Shown one piece after another: positions 1 to 12,000 of a stretch of DNA of 64,000 nucleotides. The number at the start of each line of letters is the position of its first letter. Positions within the stretch are counted from its first letter, which is position 1. The position numbers were made by a program, and so were the translations under genes. This DNA comes from Cymbomonas tetramitiformis (lineage: Eukaryota; Chlorophyta; Pyramimonadophyceae; Pyramimonadales; Pyramimonadaceae), in the NCBI GenBank assembly GCA_001247695.2, contig LGRX02013832.1, positions 35,041 to 99,040 on the forward strand, given 5' to 3'. Below the pieces are notes generated by a model. It saw nothing but the letters and a program-made list of their open reading frames with translations, ran no database searches and was not told where the DNA came from.

Positions 1-2
1 GG

Positions 3-3000
3 GAGATGCGTGCGCAGGAAGCACAACTTCCGTGCCAGCCAGAAGTGGTGGCCAAGCTTCGTGAGCAGATGTCCGAAGCTATTGCAGGTGGCGCTTCTCC
101 CTTCCCTACGGCTTCACATTCGCTGCGTGCTGCGGCTTCCGTCAGAAAGCCGAGAGCACTCTGAGCCTGAGATCAACGGCTGGCTCTGAGCCTGAGACCA
201 ACGGCTGGCTCTGAGCCTGAGATCAACGGCTGGCTCTGAGCCTGAGATCGATGGCTGGCTCTGAAGCTGAGATCAACGGCTGGCTCTGAGCCTGAGATCG
301 ATGGCTGGCTCTGAGCCTGGAGTCAAGGGCTGGCTCTGAGCCTGAGATTGACCAGCTGGCTCTGAGCCTGAGACCGATGGCTGGCTCTGAGCCTGATATC
401 GATGGCTGGCTCTGAGCCTGAGATCAACGGCTGGCTCTGAGCCTGAAATCGATGGCTGGCTTTGAGCCTGAGATCGATGGCTGGCTTTGAGCCGGAGTTT
501 GATGGCTGGCTCTGAGCCTGAGATCGATGGCTGGCTCTGAGCCTGAGATCAAGGGCTGCCCTGATGAAATCAGCGTCTTGCTCTGAGCCTGAGATCGATG
601 GCTGGCTCCGATTGGTTGCTTCCTGGAGTATGGTTTTGCATGTGCCTGCGTGGCCACGCAGAGAGGGTGAGCACAAGGCGGGCAGTTCAGTTACCTCGGG
701 AGGGGGAGGTGCTGTGGGATGAGTGCAGCCATGACGAATTCAACCTCGAGCTCGCATACCGCGCCGCCCACCACATCCACGTCCGAACTGAGCAACTCCA
801 AGGCCAAGCCCAAGGCCAAACAAGTGGTGCCCATCAAGACGGTCGTCGCCATTGTGCGATCCCTTCGCCCGCCTGCCCTTGCCCCTCACTCCAGCCCAGG
901 GACGCTTTAGCCAATCAAGACGGTCATCACCCCTGTGCAGATCCCAGCGCACGCCCCCCTCTTTCCTCTAGGGCTTTTCTAGGGGCCTGGGTGAGGGTGC
1001 ACTGCTTGGGGGCCTGGCCGGAGGGTGGCGACGCAAATGGAAGTTGGGACTAACAGCTCGCATACATGATGGTGAAGCAAGGGGGGCCAAAGCAAAAGGG
1101 ACGCTGCATCGGGGCACCCCTCAGAGAATCCGAGAAGACGCCCTGCTGAGAGGGGCACCCTGTTCGGGGGTGGCAAGCGGGCGTCGACGCGCAGGATCTG
1201 CAGGGAGAAGAAGATGACATGCTGGTGTTCTCCCCCGCGCGCCCGCACTGCGCCCTGGTAGCCTCCGGGGATGCTGAACAGGTGAGCGCCTTCGTCCGTG
1301 ATCCTCCTAACCGGCGCTCCGCGCTTTGTGACCTGGCGCCTCTTCGCCTTCAGCCCACGTGGCGCGCTCGGGATTTTAGGCCCAAGCTGCCTGTCCACAG
1401 TCTTGGGAGGAGTGGAAGGCTGTCGCACACGCTCAGCCCCCCGCACTGCTTCAAGCTATTGCATCCGCCAAGCATTCTGGCCAGCAGCCTCTCCGCTGCG
1501 GCCCCCCGGGACCCATCTCACTCCCGCAGGGTGCCTCATCCCTGTTATGTTCCTTCTCACGTGCGCGTCCCCTAGGTTTCCTCCAGCCACGCCTGCGCCC
1601 GTGGCCTCCTCCAGCCACGCCCGCGCCCGTGGCCTCCTTCAGCCACGCCCGCGCCCGTGGCCTCCTCCAGCCACGCCCGCGCCCGTGGCCTCCTCCAGCC
1701 ACGCCCGCGCCCGTGGCCTCCTCCAGCCACGCCCGCGCCCGTGGTCTCCTCCAGCCACGCCCGCGCCCGTGTTTCCAGGGAGCATGAGCGTGCATCATCT
1801 GAGTATATGATGCCGCGCCTCGGTCGCATGCGGTAGACGGTCCATGTCTCCGCCGTGTCGGCTTATGATTACCTTTGTTTGCGCGTGCCGTACTCGGACG
1901 CCAACGGGTTTTGACGGGGCCGGTTTCGGGCCCAGGTGGGCGCTGCTCCCCAGTACTCTCCGAGGCAGGACGCACGAGGCCTGCGCAAGGAGAGGCATGC
2001 TGCCGTCCCCTTGCAACCTGAGGGTGGGGAGGGCGAGCCGCCACGGACCCCTCACAACGACGGCCAGCTAGAGCGCTGGGACGCCTTCATCGACGGGACC
2101 GCGGAGGCTGACGTGGACGGGGAGGATTCGGTGCTGGAGCTGGGGGGAGACGTGCTGCGCGCTGACGTGGACGGGGAGGATTCGGTGCTGGAGCTGGCGG
2201 GAGACGTGCTGCGCGCTGACGTGGACGGGGAGGATTCGGTGCTGGAGCTGGCGGGAGACGTGCTGCGCGCTGAGGTCTCCGAGCAAGGCCACTTGCTGGA
2301 TATCGAGTTTGGGCACAGCGCCCCCGAGGGGCCGCCCGACTTGGCGGCGGAGGCATCTGCTCTGCTTCATGGGACGGACCTCGCTGTGGAGATGGGGAGC
2401 AATTGGGACTCGGACGACGAGGAGGTGGCGGCGTCTCAGAGGGAGGACCGAGCCGCAGGGGGAGGAAAGCCTGGTTGTTCGCCTGACGGCGTTAAAGAGG
2501 CCCTGGCGAAGGGAGAGAGCCTCGTCGAAGAGAGCAACTGGGATTCCGATTCGGAGAAAGGGGAGTCCACGTGTGGCTCGCCCGCTGCCCCCTCCGAGGC
2601 GGTGCGGGGCAAGAAGCAAGGCGGAGACGGGAGGGACGCTCTGGAGGGCAGCGGCGGCGGCAAGATGGAGAGCCCCATCGCGGAGAGCAACTGGGACTCG
2701 GAGTCAGATCACGCCGGTTCGTCGGCTGCATCGCCTGCGAATCCGGGTCATCCCAGCTCAAAGGGCAAGCAGGGCCACTCCGAGGGGGTTGACGCCCGAG
2801 AGGGGGGCGCGGACGGACCGCTGGGCGGGGGGGACACGGAGAGGCTGAGCAACCGGGATGACCAGCCGGACCACGCCGCATCTCCGGCACTCGCGGAGCT
2901 CGAGGGCGGAGCGGGCGCGGCGGGGCGCGCCGCCGAAGAGACCCATGAAGAACGTGCGAGCGTGCCAAATTCAGGGCACCGGGGAGAGCAATCAGAGGAG

Positions 3001-6000
3001 GCGAACAGCGCGCAAGAGCAGTCAGTGCATGTGCCGTCGCCCGAGGAGGAGGCAGAGATGGGAGATCAGCTGGGAGACCTTCCCGCAGTAGAGCTACAGG
3101 TGCGCGTGGAGGCGCTCAAGGCGGCGGGGAGTCTCGCGGACGCCGCAGCAGTGCAGAAAGCGATCGTGGAGGGGAAGCGCGGACTCCTGGCTCCTAATGA
3201 TCCTCAGCTCGCCCAGAATGTCCATGACCTCGGGAACCTCCTGGCTGGTGCGCCCTTCCCCCCATGTAACCCCTGTGACTGAGCACTCAGGGGCTCCGGC
3301 TCTCCTCCTGAACCGCCCCACAAAGAACGAGGCATTTTTGTAGCTCCATGCTGCATGCTGAACACGTTTCGCGAATCCGTGGTCTCCTCGATTCCGCTGC
3401 TGGACCCTCAATTTACGCGTGCTGCGAGGGATCTGAGATGGGAAGAGTACCGACAGCTTCTGGTGGAAGGGCCCTGAAGATGTGGGGGTGAGGTACCGGG
3501 GGTGGCGATGGCTTCCCAGGTTCTGGACAGCATTCCGAGGCTGTGGAGGCGCACCGCCAGAGCCTGGCGATGCGAGAGAAGTCCACCATGCTTCCGTACA
3601 AGGACAAGTGCACGGCAGTTGCGGAGTCCCTGGCGGCAATGGCCAAGTCCCTGTGCGCGGAGGCGGCGGCGGTGAGCGCGCGCGGCGAGAGCACGGAGGG
3701 GGCGCGGTGGGCTCTGCAAGAAGCGGAGTCGCAGGCGGAGCGGGCGATCACGCTGGTGGAGCAAGCCGGCGGGGCAAACAGCCTAGCCCTGGTGGAGAGC
3801 TTGGGCCTGCTCAAGGAGGTGCATGTGGCACGAGGCCAGACTGCTGCCGCCCTCCAGGTCACCGAGCGCGCTCTGAGTATCCTAGAGGCTGAGCTTGGGA
3901 CCGATCACCCAGATACCATCGCTTCCCTGTAAGTGCCCCCTTTGTCGGGTCCCGGGCACCTCGCTGTGACAACCCCTATAAGAATCCTCATGAATCCTTT
4001 CATGACTATGAGTTTCACGAACTGTCCTTTCATGACTATGAGTTTCATGAACTGTCCTTTCATGACTATGAGTTTCATGAACTGTCCTTTCATGAATATG
4101 AGTTTCACGAACTGTCCTTTCATGACCATGAGTTTCACGAACTGTCCTTTCATTACTATGAGTTTCACGAACTGTCCTTTCATGACTATGAGTTTCATGA
4201 ACTGTCCTTTCATGACTATGAGTTTCATGAACTGTCCTTTCATGACTATGAGTTTCACGAGCTGTCCTTTCATGACTATGAGTTTCACGAACTTTGTCGG
4301 CTGATCTCATGTCATTCAGTGTATGACCACGTTCCCAACACACAATTCGGGGTATATTTAAGGGACATTGTCTGTGTAACGCTAAATTCATAAAATGAGA
4401 CCCTGCTTCATCGGGACTGATGAACACGCGATTTTGACCACAATTCAAATGCACCATCGCACGCTGCTTAACAGAGGGCTTTCAGAAGCGTCCTCAAGAA
4501 TTTGAGTTCATATGCACTCTCGACTCTGACGAGCGCGCTTCTGCACCAAACCATCACTTTGTGCTTAAGCGTAGGATCTACGTACGATGTCGCGCCTTCC
4601 AAATCCTGCAGCCCGTAAGAACGCGCTCGGGAAGGATGTTGCATGTTCGACGGAGTGGCGTCGCGCCTTGGTGCACCAGCTCTCCGCGACGCGGGCCGAG
4701 GGCCGCCCTGCTGCGCTGCGCGACAATTGGCTTCTGCAACAACAGGCGGCTTGATGCTGCCACAAGGCGGGGAGGTGGGCCAGGGTGGAGACGGCGGAGA
4801 TGCTTCAAGCGGAGGGGAACACAGAGAAGGCACTGCCACTCGTACAGCGTGCGTAGCCGCCTCTTGCTTGCCATGCTCTGGGCGGCCCCGATTTCCACTC
4901 CCCACGACCTGGTCCCCTCCGCGTCCACTCCCCACGACCCGGTCCCCTCGGCTTCCACTCCCCACGACCCGGTCCCCTCGGCGTCCCCAGAGTTGCACGG
5001 ATGTCATTCACCTCCGCTGGCGTGGCGATGACAGCCGCGGCCTGGGTCGCCTTGGCCCTCGTGCAGGCGCCATGCAGTCGAAGACGCAGAGCCTCGGGGA
5101 GGAGCACCCTGAGGCGCTCGCCATGATCCAGACAGCAGCCCGCATGCTCTCGGGTGCGCGCCCTCCTGCTCCTGTCTCCAAGTCCGCAGCTGCAAGTCCC
5201 TGCTCCCCCTCTCCCACTTCCCATCTGATCGCACCTGCTCACCTGATTAATTATAATAAAAAGCAGCCTGATCTGATTCTGATTTGATTTTGTCTGTTTT
5301 CTGATCGGTGTCTAATTTTCCCGATTACCGGCCTTAGAGCACGGGCACCACCTGTCTGTGCCGGGATGAGCTCTGCCACTGGGACTGGGCCGAGGGGAAG
5401 GTGCATACGGAAATTTGTTCTCGGGATCAAAGTGGATAACAGAAGAGTGTCACGTTGGCCGCGGATGCGGATTGTTTCTCAGGTCGATTTGAGTTTGATG
5501 TACTCTCTGCTGGGGGGTACCCTCCAGGGTGCGCTGACGCACGCGGGCGTGTCGTGCGGCCCCCTCGGGGCCCCCGTGCAGAGCGGCTCGGGCGGCTGCT
5601 GGAGGTGTGCACGCCCAGCCTGAGCTCACAAGCGGGGGAGGCCGGGGTAGCGGGGAGCGGGGGAGGGGCGCGGCAGAGATGGGCCAGTACGATGAGGCCC
5701 TCGAGCTGCATCAACGAGAGCTCGGCATCTCGGAGCGCACTGTTGGCAAGGGCCACCAGGACTATGCCAACGCGCTCGACAACGTGGCAGTGGCTCTCTC
5801 GAGTGAGTTTGCCGGCGCGGCTCTGTCTCTTCGCTGCGACCACTGGAATGCGCACATACTTCCGCCTTCAACCGTCCGATCGTGCCCACTTCTGATTCGG
5901 ACCATCCGATCACGCGCAGGTTGAAATCAGCGAGCGTTGAAGTTTAGGGGAGTCGCCTCCGCAAAAAGCTTACCCTGTCCCCCCACAGGCGTCCATTATG

Positions 6001-9000
6001 AGAGGCAGCGCGCGTGCAGCAGTACACTGGCCAATGAGGTTGGGGCAGAGGTAAGCTTTGAAATGTGAGGGGTGCTGGGGCTGACGCACCGGCTGATCAG
6101 ACGGATTGGGGGGCGTGGGGTTGAGGGCGCGGAGCTGGAGCAGACACCCACAGGGTCGGGGAAGCCCTAGCTCTTGCCAAGGAGGCATTGGAGGTGCGCC
6201 AGCAATTGCTGGATGAGCAGCACTCTGACATTGCTACCTCCCACAACAACGTTGGCAAGCTGCTACTGTCGCAGGTCCCCCCCCCGAGCCCACCTCTCCC
6301 TACGCCCTTCATAGCTTCATAGCGCAGTTGGGCGAGTGCATTGCGGAACCGGGCGTGTGGCCACCTTCTCGCGGCTGCGGCTGGCTGCTCTGGTGCTGAC
6401 ATCCCCTGCAGCGTGCCTTCCTCGAAGGGCGTGCGTGCCATGCTGCATGCGGGTGGACAATGCGAGCTCCCGAGCAATGAGCTGTCAGTGGCGAACGGCG
6501 CCCCGTGCAATGAGGCGCACTCCGGGATCTCCCCCGAGTGAACTGCACGGCTCGGCCGCATCGCAGGACGCGCCGCTCACGAAGGCGGCGCGAGGGTTGT
6601 GCTGGGGTGCTTACGCCAACCTGCTGACGAGGGCTGCCCACCGGGCCGGGGATTGGAGTGGGGCCAGGGTTCGTACGACGAGGCCGAACCGATGTTCCTC
6701 AAGTCGCTGGGCATTAACGAGGCCGCCCACGGGCCAGAGGGCTTGCACGTGCGCTGCTCTACCCTCTGCGCCCGAGCCACTCTGCCCAGCTAGCCCTGGC
6801 TTGGAGCCGCCCGGTCGGCCAGTATGTGCGATCTGGGCGCAGAAGAGCACTGGCGGCCCCTAGGGATGGACACCCTGTGAAGCAGATTGGACGGATGTTG
6901 CATTGGACGGCACGGTCTTGTTTCGGTGTTGAGACATCTGAAGCTCCATCTCAGTTGCCTTCAACTTTCATGTGTCCGTTCTTGACAGTAGACGACTGAG
7001 TACCTGAGGGGGGAGGAGGGGAGGGGGTAGCCCTACAGACAGTGAGCGAGCTGAGGGGTTCCTGAGGGGGGATTGGGGAAGAGGGTGGCCCCACAGTTGG
7101 TGAGCGACCTGAAGAACCTGGTGGCGGTATACATGGCCCAGGACCGCCTAGACGAGGCGGGGCAGTGTGCTGAGCGCCTGGTGAAGCTGCTGGAGGAGGC
7201 GCACGGGATGAGCGGTGCAGACCTGGCGCAGGCCCTGAACAAGCTGGCCACCGTGCGCAAGGGGCAGGGGCGGCTGGACGACGCGCTCTCCGCCTATGAG
7301 CGCTGCATCACGTGCACGGAGAGCACGGCCAGCATGGGGCCCAGACACTCCTCGCTCCCGCTCTTGCTGAACAACACCGGGCAGCTGTCAAAGAAGCTCA
7401 AGCGCCACCAGCAGGCATTGCCGTACTTCCGCCGCTGTATCTCGATCATGGTAAGCATCAGCAGGCATTGCCGTACCTCCACCGCTGCATCTCGATCATC
7501 ACAAGCACCACACACGATCCTGGAAGGCGCCACCCTGATGGGAGCATCCAGGAGCCGCTACGCGCGCCACGTAGGCGTGCATATTCCCCTGAGAAGAGTG
7601 CACTCTCTGCAACTTATTTTTTCCCCCACACGTGAGCGGGAGGGCGTCGTGGGAGTACAGGAGATGAACTCTTCGATGGATGACCCGTCCCTCATGATGC
7701 CCCTAACAAATCTCGTGCGTGCCTCGTCGGATCGTCTGATCGGGCTGTTCCCATCTCACGCTTACCCCCATTGAGCTCCCCGATGGAATGCGTATCCCAC
7801 CGCTTCGAAGGGCTGCGCTAGCTGCTGTGCATGGTTCCGGCTGCCGCGCGCGGCCTTCTCTTCAGATCTGCCCAGAACTACCATTGGACACTGCTTAGTC
7901 TCGAGAATACATAGCACAGATCGGAGCATAGAGAGGCGAAGGAGGAGGGAGGAGGCTGGAGAGATGGAGGGGGTGAAAAAGGGACGAGTGCTGTGTTCAG
8001 GCAAAGCTGCTGGAGGAGAAGCTGGGTGACTTCCGGGCCGCCCTTCCAGTGCGGGAGCGCATTCTCAACCTCTCCCAGGCGCACGCCATGGAGGACAGGT
8101 TGGAGTCGGCGCTGGAGGCGCTGATTGAGGTCACGCTGCAGGTGCCCGACCACACCAAGGCGCTGCTGCAGATGTCGCGCTCGCTGAGGCTGTACCCAGG
8201 CGGCGACAGGGCGCAGGAGCACGTGTCGCGCATCGTGGACATCTGCGACGCTCGCAACGAGTGCGCTTCCCACACCATTCTACCCCAGTCCCGTGCGATG
8301 CGAGATCGGGTCCTGGATACGACCGAGCAAGATAGCGCAAGTGCATCGATCACCGTTGGATCTGGATGAGTCACCTCCGCTGAGCTTGGCTTGCTGACGC
8401 GCCTCGGGCTCCGGGAGCGCGCGCCCGTGTTACACCAAGCCCTGTGGCCGCTGCTCCAGCCCTAGTAGCTCGGGAGCGCACGCCCGTGTTACACCAAGCC
8501 CTGTGGCTGCTGCTCCAGCCCTAGTAGCTCGGGAGCGCACGCCCGTGTTACACGAAGCCCTGTGGCTGCTGCTCCAGCCCTAGTAGCTCGGGAGCGCACG
8601 CCCGTGTTACACGAAGCCCTGTGGCCGCTGCTCCAGCCCTAGTAGCTCGGGAGCGCACGCCCCGTGTTACACCAAGCCCTGTGGCTGCTCCAGCCCTAGT
8701 AGCCCGGAGCGCACCCGTTACACGAAGCCTGTATGCGGCTCCAGCCCCAGTAGCCGGGAGCGCACGCCCGTGTTAAACGAAGCCCTGTGGCTGCTGCTCC
8801 AGCCCTAGTAGCTCGGGAGCGCACGCCCGTGTTACACGAAGCCCTGTGGCTGCTGCTCCAGCCCTAGTAGCCGGGAGCGCACGCCGTGTTAAACGAAGCC
8901 CTGTGGCCGCTGCTCCAGCCCTAGTAGCTCGGGAGCGCACGCCCGTGTTACACGAAAGCCCTGTGGCCGCTGCTCCAGCCCTAGTAGCTCGGGAGCGCAC

Positions 9001-12000
9001 GCCCGTGTTACACGAAGCCCTGTGGCTGCTGCTCCAGCCCTAGTAGCTCGGGAGCGCGCGCCCGTGTTACACGAAGCCCTGTGGCTGCTGCTCCAGCCCT
9101 AGTAGCTCGGGAGCGCACGCCCTGCGCTCGTGTTACACGAAGCCCTGTGGCTGCTGCTCCAGCCCTAGTAGCTCGGGAGCGCACGCCCCGTGTTACACCA
9201 AGCCCTGTGGCCGCTGCTTCAGCCCTAGTAGCTCGGGAGCGCACGCCCGTGTTAAACGAAGCCCTGTGGCTGCTGCTCCAGCCCTAGTAGCTCGGGAGCG
9301 CAAGCCCGTGTTACACGAAGCCCTGTGGCTGCTGCTCCAGCCCTAGTAGCTCGGGAGCGCGCGCCCGTGTTACACGAAGCCCTGTGGCTGCTGCTCCAGC
9401 CCTAGTAGCTCGGGAGCGCACGCCCGTTACCCAAGCCCTGTGGCTGCTGCTTCAGCCCTAGTAGCCTGAGCGCACCGTGTTACACGAAGCCCTGTGTCTG
9501 CTGCTCCAGCCCTAGTAGCTCGGGAGCGCACGCCCGTGTTACACCAAGCCCTGTGGCTGCTGCTCCAGCCCAAGTGTGCTACACTAAACGCTGTGGCTGC
9601 TGCTCCATCCCTAGTAGCTCGGGATCTCCGGCGTAAGCTCTCGATAGATGGCAGTTAGAAGGGCTCCGTGCAGAGCGGAGAGATGCGTGCAGATGTCCCT
9701 CTGGCCCTCCAAGCGAATCTTTCGCAGCCGCCAGGTTCCGGGACGGTGGGGAGGGGAATCGAGGGGCGAGGGGGGAGCGGAAGGGCCGCAGGATGGAGCA
9801 TGCACAGAATCTGCTGACGGACATTCTGAGCAATACCGAGCAGAAGCTCGGGGAGGACCACGCGGTGACGAGCCACTGCCGTGACGAGCTGACGGCGCTG
9901 CTGCAGCGCTGCGGGAGCCCGGCCGCCGCGGAGAAGCTCGGCAGGGACGCCCTCGCGTCCGCGCGCCGACGCCTCCGAGCCGACGACCCGGATCTCGCCG
10001 CCGCCCTCAGCAGCCTGGCTCGCATCATGGCCGCCAACGGCAAGCATGTGCGCTCCCTCCTTGTCGGCACCTCATTGCACTCTCCAATCCGCGGACACGA
10101 CTTGCAGCTCCTAACTGCGTTCCGGACGTCCCCTTCCCCCCGCCCCCTGCTCCCGCCCCTTCCCCGCCCCTTCTCCCGCCCTGGCCACTCCCAGCAAGTC
10201 GACGGTGTCCTGCAGCATCATATAGGCCGGGCGGTGTCGAGTCTCAGGGATGGCGCGTGGGTTCTCCACCAACAGCTCCATGGAGATCAATCTTGGAGGC
10301 ATGCAAGGGCGGCTGGTGGTAGCAGATGCCAGAGAGAGAGGAGAGAGTGAGCTAGCATGACGACGTGTCAAACGCAATGTCCTGCTTACTCTCTCAGCGT
10401 AATTTCGTCAGGGCGGATGTCTGCGAGCGGCGCTGGTTAGTTCTCATCGCGGCGGGAAGCTGACACGATGCGGAAACTGAGACGAGCCCGGGGTTCTTCG
10501 GCCACCCGCGCTCTGCCGACCCTTTCCCGCTCCCCGCCTCCGTGCGCGGCCAGCCAGGCCGAGGCACCTCTGTTCCACAGTGTACGGACGACCGCGCGGT
10601 CCTGAGCAGAGTGGTGGCGCGGTGTTGACCTTTGTTCTCAAATCCCTCCGCCCTCCGCGCCTTCCCCCTCCCGGCATCCTCGCGCGCCCGACCCGTGGCC
10701 CTTGCATGTGAGCAGGAGGAGGCTTTGGAGCGCTCCAAGGAGGCGCTCGCCATCCAGGAGAAAGTGCTCGGGGGAGGGCACCCGGAGGTGGCCAAGCAGC
10801 TCAATGCCATCGCAGCTCTGCTGAACACGCTGGAGCACGCGGAGGAATCCGCTCGGTTCCGCCAGCGCGCCATTGCTGCCGGCGAAACTTACGGTCGCTG
10901 ACCCCGATCTGCCCCCCTTCAGAGCCCGCGGGGTCCACCGCATCTCCCCGCACGCTCTTTCTCACATTTCGTCGCCACGTCACCGATGCCTGCCGCGCCA
11001 GTCGATGGTTGAGGATTTATGTCAGGCGGGGAGGGAGGCGCAAGCCGCACCTCCGCCCTTCGGAGAAAAGCTCCAGCTAAGGTTTTTTTCTTGTTTGGGG
11101 CCATCGCATGCGCCCGAAGACATTGCGGCCAGGGTCCCGGTCCATCCACAGGGCGGCGGCGCAGGGTATGCCGGGGGCCTTGACAAGCACCTTGGGGTTG
11201 GCGGGGGGCGGGGCGGGCGGCGATGCGCAGGGAGCCCGAGCTGGGCACGTGGACCAACAATCTCGCAGTGCAGATGAAGGTGCGACTCCGCCCGAGGGTG
11301 TGGCCGCGCCTTTAGTGCCGGCCTTTGGGGACTGCACCCACGATGCCGGAGAAACAAAGAACTCAGGAGGGTCCACCGTGGACTGCCGGACGTATGGGCA
11401 TGTATCCTTGAGCAGGGGCGCAGAGGAGGGGTCAGGACTCATCAAGTGTTCAGCCAAAGCCATGTACTTTGATCACACTTTCCATATTTAGGATGAAATT
11501 TCGTTATGTGTTCAGTAAGAACATGGTTTTGGCACAACACTGGACGAGTCTTGACCCCCTCGGCGCTGAGTAGGCTTCCAGCATGTTCCCGGGAGGACAT
11601 ATCCCTAGCCTCCAATAGAGTCCACAGGACGTATCAATAGCACCACAGTGACACTGCCGGCATCAGGGGGAGCCTGTGCCACAGTCCGTGTTAATATCGC
11701 CAGACGACGGTCTGTGTGTTTCGGCGTATGCAGTCAGTAGGGGGGCGCGGGGGGTTCACGGATTCCCATGGAGTGACTGTGGTGTGTACAAGAGCAGTAG
11801 GAGCGCGGCAGCTGGCCATCTGACGTGGCTGCTCTTTCGGGTGGTGGTCGCTTAGGGCCTCGGGCACCTGGAGGAGGCTGAGAAGCTGTACCGGCGCGCC
11901 CTGGAGCTAACTGAGCAGTCTGTGGGCGCTGACCACGCCAAGGTGGGGTCTCTGCTTTTGAGCCTCGCCCGGCTGATGGTGACGAAGGGCGAGGTGGCGG

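Noticed and set aside
3882..4457. Mirror ORFs on both strands reading SFTNCPFMTM or RETHSHERTV repeats
   Set aside because: The 30-bp unit has no stops in several frames, so these are artefacts of an intronic array.
8396..9620. CRISPR-like array of regularly spaced repeats
   Set aside because: Units are contiguous 59-bp repeats with no unique spacers, and the array lies in an intron of a eukaryotic gene.
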